DNA from: Acanthosepion esculentum
Lineage: Eukaryota > Mollusca > Cephalopoda > Sepiida > Sepiidae
DNA length: 64,000 nt
Direction of reading: 5' to 3'
Assembly (NCBI GenBank): GCA_964036315.1
Contig: OZ038517.1
Coordinates: forward strand, 15,868,213 to 15,932,212
This document shows, in pieces, positions 57,959 to 64,000 of the stretch. The notes under the pieces are model-generated. The model saw only the letters and a list, made by a program, of their open reading frames with translations. It was not told the DNA's origin and did not search any database. A program made the position numbers and the translations under genes. Numbering within the stretch: the stretch's first letter is position 1; every line of letters begins with the position of its first letter.

Positions 57959-59030
57959 AAACTGCATCCAACAGCAAGGCCTCTGATCAGGAGGTTTTCA
58001 GGAAGCGTGGAACCACCTCTTAATTGTTGGCGTTCCCACGTCCACCCTGACCCGGGGTGGTAGCACCTGTTGGGGGGTCCCAGCTATGGGAAAATAGTGA
58101 ACTTTCAGGTCTTTTCCAGCACATTGAAACAATGATGTTGCCAACTACACTTTTTTGAAACAATGATGTTGCCAGTTTTTGAAACAATGATGTTGCCAGT
58201 TTTTGAAACAATGATGTTGCCAGCTATACGTTTTTGAAACAATGATGTTGCCAGTTTTTGAAACAATGATGTTGCCAGTTTTTGAAACAATGATGTTGCC
58301 AGCTATACGTTTTTGAAACAATGATGTTGCCAGTTTTTGAAACAATGATGTTGCCAGTTTTTGAAACAATGATGTTGCCAGCTATACGTTTTTGAAACAA
58401 TGATGTTGCCAGCTATACGTTTTTGAAACAATGATGTTGCCAGTTTTTGAAACAATGATGTTGCCAGTTTTTGAAACAATGATGTTGCCAGCTATACGTT
58501 TTTGAAACAATGATGTTGCCAGTTTTTGAAACAATGATGTTGCCAGTTTTTGAAACAATGATGTTGCCAGTTTTTGAAACAATGATGTTGCCAGCTATAC
58601 GTTTTTGAAACAATGATGTTGCCAGTTTTTGAAACAATGATGTTGCCAGTTTTTGAAACAATGATGTTGCCAGCTATACGTTTTTGAAACAATGATGTTG
58701 CCAGCTATACGTTTTTGAAACAATGATGTTGCCAGTTTTTGAAACAATGATGTTGCCAGTTTTTGAAACAATGATGTTGCCAGTTTTTGAAACAATGATG
58801 TTGCCAGCTATACGTTTTTGAAACAATGATGTTGCCAGTTTTTGAAACAATGATGTTGCCAGCTATACGTTTTTGAAACAATGATGTTGCCAGTTTTTGA
58901 AACAATGATGTTGCCAGTTTTTGAAACAATGATGTTGCCAGCTATACGTTTTTGATATATTTAGTAAATACTGGATCTGGCATTAAATAACCCATAGTGG
59001 TTGATATGCCATAAAACCCCAAACAACCAA
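57959..59030 (+). mobile_element. Dispersed element E2 with tandem-repeat core
   Basis: The left end AAACTGCATCC...CTGATCAGGAGGTTTTCAGG...CCACCCTGACCCGGGGTGGTAGCACC...GGGAAAATAGTG (57959-58110) matches the ends of E1 and E3. The right end (58978-59030) is GGCATTAAATAACCCATAGT, GGTTGATATGCC. The core (58125-58955) is a 24/31-bp tandem array unlike the core of E1. It contains no coding sequence. 59031-59187 is unremarkable. Confidence 0.75.
58125..58955. repeat. 24/31-bp two-type tandem array
   Basis: Short unit S = TTTTTGAAACAATGATGTTG + CCAG (24 bp); long unit L is the same with CTATACG inserted (31 bp). About 32 units are nearly identical. The linker order is mostly S-S-L (79-bp super-unit), with variants S-S-S-L, S-L and an extra L. 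The minus strand reads FQKLATSL repeats without stops, giving spurious ORFs of 61-82 residues. Confidence 0.95.
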
Positions 59031-59185
59031 AAATCTTTCTCCTCTATTCTTTCAGTTGTTGCCTTTTGACTTTCGGTTTTCCACACAGGCTTCTGTTGTT
59101 AATTTTTGAACGGCCGAGTCTTTTCTTGTGTTAGGAAAATCGTATTTTGTATTTTTATATATAATAATTGATTTTCATGCTTAAA

Positions 59186-59187
<2 letters not shown>

Positions 59188-59243
<56 letters not shown>
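59188..59243. repeat. (TA)n microsatellite, left border of foldback element
   Basis: About 28 TA units. Confidence 0.95.
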
Positions 59244-59245
<2 letters not shown>

Positions 59246-59941
59246 ATTATGTGGTGCGTGTTCAATTTATATAACCTAAATCATTCATACGAAAAACAGA
59301 TAATGAAGTTAATTATATGGCAAGAATCACTGTTGCAAACAATATTTGATAATAAAATACAATCAACCTCGAATCCGTTAATGAATGGCATGATCCCTGT
59401 TTATAAATTCCGGTTTTATCAGGTCTTATTTTTGCTACTAGCTCAGCTTTCAATCGTTTCATACGACCATCATCAGGTAGGAAATTAGGTAAGTTTTTTA
59501 AATCCAGGTAATAACGAGACATCGAAAGATAGTGCAAACCGAAAGAAGTGTTTTTTTAGAAATATGATATTGTTAACTTTTAGAATAATTTTGAAGCGTG
59601 CAGTCACAACGCTGAGGTTGAATTTTTTAAATTTTAAAATTGTGCGTTCTTGTACTGTAGAAGTAGGCTTTTTGTAGTAAAGGTGGCATGAACTAAATTG
59701 TTCAATAATTAGAGTAATGTCACAGTTATTATCAGGAATTCACACGTAGGATCGGTTATTTTAATATCAATTATGTGGTGCGTGTTCAATTTATATAACG
59801 TAAATCATTCATACGAAAATCATACCATTCATTCATTAACGGATTCGAGGTTGATTGTATTTATTATTAAATATTGTTTGCGAGAGTGATTCTTGTCATA
59901 TAATTAAATTCATTATCTGTTTTTCGTATGAATGATTTACG

Positions 59942-59942
<1 letters not shown>
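59244..59942. mobile_element. Foldback element with long imperfect inverted repeats between two TA tracts
   Basis: AACCTAAATCATTCATACGA ... ATTATATGGCAAGAATCACT ... CAACCTCGAATCCGTTAATG (59270-59390) is repeated as the reverse complement at about 59825-59942 (CATTAACGGATTCGAGGTTG ... AATGATTTACGTT). In addition TCAATTATGTGGTGCGTGTT is repeated directly at 59243 and 59767. The right part is therefore both a direct and an inverted copy of the left part. The minus strand also carries CCTGATGATGGTCGTATGAA (about 59455-59480), a Penelope-end-like phrase. No transposase is encoded. Confidence 0.7.

Positions 59943-60005
<63 letters not shown>
59943..60005. repeat. (TA)n microsatellite, right border of foldback element
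   Basis: About 31 TA units. Confidence 0.95.
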
Positions 60006-60008
<3 letters not shown>

Positions 60009-60504
60009 GTATATTTCGGCAGCAATTTTTTATTAATGCATGTTTCATTAAATAATATAGACAAGTTTTGTCTATTTATTTTGAGTAAGTTCCTTTCATA
60101 TTGTCCGATAAGCTTAATCACTTATCGTTGAAAGACGAAAGGAAAACACCATATTGACACATGTTTGAATCCAATCTAAGCTTTCGGCTGACATAAGCCA
60201 TTATCAAAGATGACAATTTTAATAAATCAAACAACACATATACGAAACCACAACAATGGTCCGCCCTTGCTGTTTGAATAAGCTCAAAGTAACGACAAAC
60301 TCTTATTTACGAGCCAAGGAAGCGAAAAACGCGTCGTAGCTCGTGACGTCACACATGACCACGCGAGAGTGAAAACGAGAAGTATTAAGTATGGGACGCC
60401 GTTGGCTTCTGCTATAGGTTATAGGCATTTAAGAATGTTTGTGGAGATTTCATAGTTTATTTTGTTCAGGCTAGGTTTCAACTGTTTTATGTATATAGCT
60501 TCAA

Positions 60505-60506
<2 letters not shown>
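60006..60506. other. Spacer with a possible hammerhead-like or Penelope-end motif
   Basis: Mostly unassigned. On the minus strand at about 60178-60212 TTGATAATGGCT...AGCCGAAAGC combines a GATAA-type box, a GGCT/AGCC stem and GAAA, loosely like a hammerhead core. The rest shows no gene. Confidence 0.35.

Positions 60507-60579
<73 letters not shown>
60507..60579. repeat. (TA)n microsatellite
   Basis: About 36 TA units. 60580-60727 is AT-rich and unassigned. Confidence 0.95.
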
Positions 60580-60581
<2 letters not shown>

Positions 60582-60727
60582 CTTGGCTATTATTTCCTTT
60601 TCTTATTTTGTTTGGTGGTATCTTAAGTACTATTAAAATATTAATTGTAGGAGGTTAGGTTTATAGTTAAATTTTTATTTATCATTGTTTGAATTTGTAT
60701 ACATATGCTTATATTCATAGGTTTAAA

Positions 60728-60826
60728 TACACGCACACGCCTGCATATACATATATATACATATACGCATGCATATACATGCATATACATATATCATACT
60801 TATACATGCATATACATATATCATAG
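60728..60826. repeat. Alternating purine-pyrimidine stretch (ACATGCATAT)n-like
   Basis: ACACGCACACGCCTGCATAT followed by TACATATATATACATATACG and ATGCATATACATGCATATAC. It is nearly all alternating purine/pyrimidine, with a 20-bp partial duplication (CATGCATATACATATATCAT). Confidence 0.8.
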
Positions 60827-60955
60827 AGGCACTTCAATATGGTGTAAGTGGTATCAAGCTAGTTTCGCTTGAACAATTACGACTGAGTAGTGAATTCAAT
60901 CCTCACTGGGTGACTCCAACATTCGGCCTTGAGCCACGTCTAAGCTACACTTGAA
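60827..60955 (+). mobile_element. Possible degenerate SINE
   Basis: TGGTGTAAGTGG fits an A box and GAATTCAATCC is a degenerate B box about 55 bp downstream, with ...CTCACTGGGTGACTCC after it. It differs from the SINE family at 40.4 and 62 kb. Only pol III box spacing supports this call. Confidence 0.35.
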
Positions 60956-61014
60956 AAATCAGTATACATATATAGGCACACATGCACATGCATACACATA
61001 TATGAATATTTACC

Positions 61015-61310
61015 CTGTCACCCCTCCCACACTGAGACGTATACTCGGGCCAAGAACGAAAATTCCGCGATCCCACGCAACCTTCGGTTGCGCTGGCATC
61101 GGTGTCGAGCACCGATTCTTCTCTCTAGTGCTATGAGAAGGAGCAGCCTAGGGTATCTGTTCCCCAGGGCTGGGCACGTCACAATATGATTTTCCTCAGT
61201 TGCGTCTATGTCCTCCGACGGAGCCGTAACCGAGTTGCACTCTGCCCGAAGACAGAGACGCAACTGAGACATGGCAAAAACCAACCCGGCCAGGTAAGTA
61301 TTATGTATAT
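61015..61310 (-). other. GC-rich, strongly hairpinned island (structured RNA or LINE scrap)
   Basis: Within AT-rich DNA this segment contains three strong inverted repeats: CGCAACCTTCGGTTGCG (about 61077), TCGGTGTCGAGCACCGA (about 61099), and CTCAGTTGCGTCT...AGACGCAACTGAG (about 61196-61270, 13-18-bp stem with an inner CTCCGACGGAG hairpin). On the minus strand the block begins ATACTTACCTGGCCGGG near 61299; ATACTTACCTGGC is also how U1 snRNA begins, but the similarity stops there. The minus strand is open for 106 residues (61018-61338) with ...HIVTCPALGNR..., reminiscent of a LINE C-terminal Cys/His knuckle. On the plus strand GCCAGGTAAGTATT is a textbook splice donor. I cannot decide between these readings. 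Confidence 0.45.
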
Positions 61311-61836
61311 AGACGCGCTCGCACAAACGCATGCACACTAGCGTCAGTGCTTTCTTATTAGCGTATAAACTAGTGCTTAAAATGGTAAAATATAAAAATA
61401 TTTATCACTTTAAATGCTATTAATATTTTTTAGTGGATGCTCGTATTTGAGTAGACGTCCCGTTTATTTATTACACAGTATATATATTTATTTTCGTCTA
61501 CTGGTCTGAATGTTCAAAAAAAGGCAAAATTAAAGACAAAATTACGCTTTTCAGCAGGAATAAGGGTAGAGGAAGTTCCCGTTTAGCCCCGCACGCCTTA
61601 CTGACGTGGCTAAGGAGAAATTTTTCTTTAATAATTTTTCGAACTTTCAATCAATTTAAATCAGTTATTGGAATAGAGAAAAGTATTTAGCTTATTGGAA
61701 AAATTAAATCTAATCTATTACTTACAAGTAAAACTAAAATTAAAGGTATTTCATTTTTGAAAATTCATTTTAAACTTGAAGTATCGCGTTTTTTTGTTGT
61801 GGAGGTCCCTACATAATAGTCAATCCATTTCTAATC
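61311..61836. other. AT-rich spacer
   Basis: No gene or repeat recognised. Confidence 0.5.
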
Positions 61837-62430
61837 AAACTACATCCGATAGCACTCCGATCAGGAGTTTTTGAGGAGCATGGAATCACCCATAAATTGA
61901 TGGTGTTCATGGGACCACCCTGACCCGGGGTGGTAGCACCAGTTAGGGTCCCATCTATGGGCAAATAGTTACCCCCTCAAAAGGGGCCAAGACACTATGA
62001 AAGTGTAAAAATAGGTTTTAATACTAGCAATCAGTCAGTTATGTGCCATGCGTGATACACGCTTAGGCGATGATGTATCTTTCGATACATGACTGACGAG
62101 GCAGATTTTTTCCCGCAGTGGGTTGCCATTTCTTTCTGTCGTAGACCAGTTGCCATCCAAAGCTATAAAACCCGGTCTGTCCTGCTATTTACCCATAGCT
62201 GGGGCAAGAAGAGGAGTCATACCTTTCCCAAGGGTATTAGCATGTAAGTGAATGTAATGGATTTGAACTTGGCTCTCCGATTCCTCAATCCAAGCCGCTA
62301 TTTTTTTGGGGAAAAATTTTTACAAACAGTCCATTCTTGAAAAAGAAAAATAATACCAACAATAAAAATCTTGTCGGCATTAAATAAGCCATTGAGGTTG
62401 ATATGCCGTAGAACAAGACAAACCAAACCA
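61837..62430 (+). mobile_element. Dispersed element E3 with a SINE between its ends
   Basis: Left end AAACTACATCCGATAGCA, CGATCAGGAGTTTTTGAGG, ACCACCCTGACCCGGGGTGG, TAGCACCAGTTAGGGTCCC, ATGGGCAAATAGTTACC, CACTATGAAAGTGTAAAAAT (61837-62030). Right end TTGTCGGCATTAAATAAGCC, GGTTGATATGCCGTAGAAC (62372-62430). The core between them is a minus-strand SINE (62031-62310) and a single unit-like ACCAACAATAAAAATC. There is no tandem array, unlike E1 and E2. Confidence 0.75.
62031..62310 (-). mobile_element. tRNA-derived SINE, head-truncated
   Basis: On the minus strand a head remnant lies near 62285 (AGCGGCTTGGATTGAGGAAT). A degenerate B box (CAAGTTCAAATCC, about 62259-62271) follows, then ACATGCTAATACCC, a body (ATAGCTTTGGATGGCAACTG, TCTACGACAGAAAGAAATGG) and a tail (GTGTATCACGCATGGCACAT, AACTGACTG). 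The same body occurs in the two SINE pieces that follow. Confidence 0.75.
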
Positions 62431-62652
62431 AATCTAATCGGCTGTGATTAGCCATTTCGTTCTACGGTAGACCAGTTGCCATCCAAGGCTATAGAACCCA
62501 GTCTGTCCTGCTAGGAGAAGAAGAGGATTCATATTTTCCCCAAGAGTATTAGCACGTAAGTGAATGTAATGGATTTGACTGGAATTCGAACTCGGCTCTC
62601 CTATTCCGCAATTCGAGCCGCTATCCATTACACCACCGTGCCTCCACGATTC
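62431..62652 (-). mobile_element. tRNA-derived SINE, full head
   Basis: On the minus strand GGAGGCACGGTGGTGTAATG, GATAGCGGCTCGAATT (A box TGTAATGGATAGCGG) and GAGTTCGAATTCC (B box, 62581-62593) form a complete tRNA-like head, followed by ACGTGCTAATACTCTTGG and the body CTATAGCCTTGGATGGCAAC. It ends in GGCTAATCACAGCCGATT and then directly joins the right end of E3, so the two may be one chimeric repeat. Confidence 0.8.
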
Positions 62653-62756
62653 CTTGAGAAGAAACCTCGAAGAATCTAAATAATATTATTTTTAGCCACC
62701 CCCACCAACCCCTCATCATTAGTACATTGATGTTAGGAGGGGGACAGGATTCAATC

Positions 62757-62945
62757 AGTTATGTGCCATGCGTGATACACGCTTAGGCGATCATGTATTT
62801 CTCGAGGTAGATTTTATTCCCGCAGTAGGTTAGCATTTCTTTCTACGGTAGACCAGTTGCCATCCAAGGCTATAGACCCCAGGCTGTCCTCCTAGGAGAA
62901 GAAGAACAAACGAAACCAAATCTCATCGGCTGTGGTTAGCCTGCT
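62757..62945 (-). mobile_element. SINE body/tail fragment, rearranged
   Basis: It contains the tail ATCACGCATGGCACATAACT and the body CTATAGCCTTGGATGGCAAC of the SINE family (minus strand). GGCTAACCACAGCCGATGAG stands before the body, whereas it stands after the body at 62440. Modules have therefore been shuffled. There is no tRNA head. Confidence 0.7.
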
Positions 62946-63550
62946 TCAGAAGGCGTTATCTAGATGATGCTGATCAAAACATTCTTGTGAAGCGACAACA
63001 TTTTGCCTTTTGATGGAGTCTTTCATCACTTTGGAAATCAACTTTCCGCAGATCTATCCACAGGCTACTGTAAACCGTGGTAAAATGGTTCTGTTTATGT
63101 CGGCTCCATCTACGAGTGCGATGGGTAGCATGTGACCGAGGACTATTTGTTGCATAATTGGGACATCGGTGAGTAAATCTGCCGCAGCCCAACCATATAC
63201 CAGGTTTCGTGGTGAAGCGAGTGACTAGACACCCAGCATGATTAAAAACAAGATCTGTCAATGAGCGAAGTTGACGGAGCCCAATCGCTATATCTACAGC
63301 CAGTGCCCTGATATCACGGCATGGCTACTCGAAGGGCTTCCTAGATTGAAGTTAAAAGCCGGAGCACCGACCCCACTCCTACGATGGAATCAATGGTCAC
63401 TTGGTATATGGAGAAGGATAGGTTCCATCAGTTCAACGTATCCCAAGACGCGCTACGCATGAATAAATATCTTTTTGGTTTTCAACACAGATATTTATAG
63501 CGAAATGTTTAGGTTTTCAACTTGCTAACCCCCGGCCATACCTGTCATGA
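62946..63550. other. Unassigned interval with coding-like short ORFs
   Basis: The GC level is higher than in the spacer. A minus-strand 95-residue ORF (62974-63261: FNHAGCLVTRFTTKPGIWLG, CGRFTHRCPNYATNSPRSHA) and a plus-strand 63-residue ORF (63271-63462) have non-repetitive composition. I recognise neither. They may be exon or transposon scraps. Confidence 0.35.
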
Positions 63551-63555
63551 GATAG

Positions 63556-63828
63556 ATGAAGATGATCCGTTTAATTCTAATGAGAGTACCAACCTGTTTG
63601 TCATTATTCTCATTCACAGCAGCTGTAGGCCTTCCACTGCGGAACCTGTCACTAGGTTTCTCCTTACTCTCTAAGCCGGACAATAATTCCATTAACCTAT
63701 CATCTTACTGGGATTACATCATAGAAAACCTTTCAATATATATTCATAAGCCCATGCGAATGTTTGCAGCACTTTCTCCCTTCAAAAACTTAAAACTGTT
63801 GGAGTTTTTGGGTACCCTGTTATACTAG
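63556..63828 (+). CDS. Unrecognised 90-residue ORF
   Basis: MKMIRLILMRVPTCLSLFSF begins with a basic then hydrophobic segment that could serve as a signal peptide or a membrane anchor (about residues 4-28). It is followed by a polar middle (SKPDNNSINLSSYWDYIIEN) and a Leu-rich end. No family is recognised. The stop lies inside the start of the probable LTR at 63818. Flanking DNA is transposon-rich, so it may well be non-coding; confidence that it is a real gene is low. Confidence 0.15.
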   Translation: MKMIRLILMRVPTCLSLFSFTAAVGLPLRNLSLGFSLLSKPDNNSINLSSYWDYIIENLSIYIHKPMRMFAALSPFKNLKLLEFLGTLLY

Positions 63829-64000
63829 TGAGCCAGCCAAAATGAGCTGACTCATTTTATAGTTCACCAATAGAAGAGTTAACCAATCGGAAGACTCAAC
63901 CAATCAGAAGGCTCAGAATATTCAATGCAACGTGTATAAAGGCGACCATGTTTTTTCCGGAATATGTACAGCCAGCCTTTGATATCGAAGACTGAAGAAT
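63818..64000 (+). promoter_or_regulatory. Probable LTR start with three CCAAT boxes and a TATA box
   Basis: TGTTATACTAG begins at 63818 (the gypsy LTR at 51108 also begins TGTTAT). CCAAT boxes lie at 63867-63871, 63883-63887 and 63900-63904 within diverged 16-17-bp direct repeats (AACCAATCGGAAGACTC, AACCAATCAGAAGGCTC). TATAAA lies at 63935-63940, about 31 bp after the last CCAAT. The region is cut off by the window end. It could equally be a host promoter; the TG start favours an LTR. Confidence 0.5.

Noticed and set aside
61018..61310. A genuine U1 snRNA gene on the minus strand
   Set aside because: Only the first 13 bases agree; stem-loop I and the Sm site expected of U1 are not found.

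Overview
This window looks like repeat-dominated, gene-poor animal nuclear DNA. Everything recognisable is eukaryotic and mobile: non-LTR (LINE) reverse transcriptase, a Ty3/gypsy element, a Penelope-like GIY-YIG fragment, hAT and Tc1/mariner remnants, tRNA-derived SINEs with pol III boxes, and very many (TA)n, (GATA)n and (CT)n microsatellites. The mixture would fit a cephalopod or another mollusc, but that is an inference; no host gene or rRNA is present to prove it. I found no convincing intact protein-coding gene. Nearly every long ORF here is either a reading through a stop-poor tandem repeat or a piece of a decayed transposon.

Layout. 1-3420: simple-sequence blocks (TTCC, about 1.9 kb of degenerate TTCA/TTCG, then GATA/TA composites, then CTT). 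3420-4690: low-repeat DNA with a possible LINE scrap on the minus strand. 4690-5625: a LINE reverse-transcriptase C-terminal fragment (+) in which a 136-bp segment is repeated five times. 5640-6805: a dispersed-repeat motif, a 654-bp hAT-like element with exact 8-bp target duplications (5769-6422), then a second copy of the motif. 6809-37558: a huge 125-bp satellite, 246 monomers without net indel. Each monomer encodes the very C-terminus of the same kind of LINE protein (RLWNSLP...FDL.KF...NRYLLSS-stop). 37559-37770 reads on as non-satellite sequence, probably the LINE 3' tail. The simplest reading is one LINE copy whose coding 3' end was amplified in place, with higher-order blocks of 30, 60 and 63 monomers.

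37.8-44.3 kb: AT-rich spacer, nested inverted repeats, a SINE, a 24-bp satellite and about 2 kb of polypurine DNA. 44.3-48.2 kb: TA tracts, a tRNA-like sequence, a dispersed element (E1) with a 30-bp tandem-repeat core, a near-perfect 159-bp palindrome and a dead mariner-type transposase. 48.18-51.10 kb: a 27-bp satellite that is open on both strands. 51.11-55.69 kb: a decayed Ty3/gypsy retrotransposon (5' LTR, repeated leader, gag, protease, RT, RNase H, integrase; five nonsense codons and several frameshifts in pol and gag). 57.09-57.79 kb: a Penelope-like C-terminal fragment. 57.96-59.03 kb: a second dispersed element (E2) with a 24/31-bp core. 59.2-61.3 kb: TA tracts around a foldback element, and a GC-rich, strongly hairpinned island. 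61.84-62.95 kb: a third element copy (E3) and three SINE pieces. 63.82 kb to the end: the start of a probable LTR promoter (three CCAAT boxes and a TATA box).

The two most interesting observations are (1) birth of a 31-kb satellite from the C-terminal codons of a LINE, and (2) a dispersed family (E1, E2, E3 and motif-only copies) with conserved ends but a different tandem repeat in each core; one motif-only copy abuts the start of the LINE satellite.
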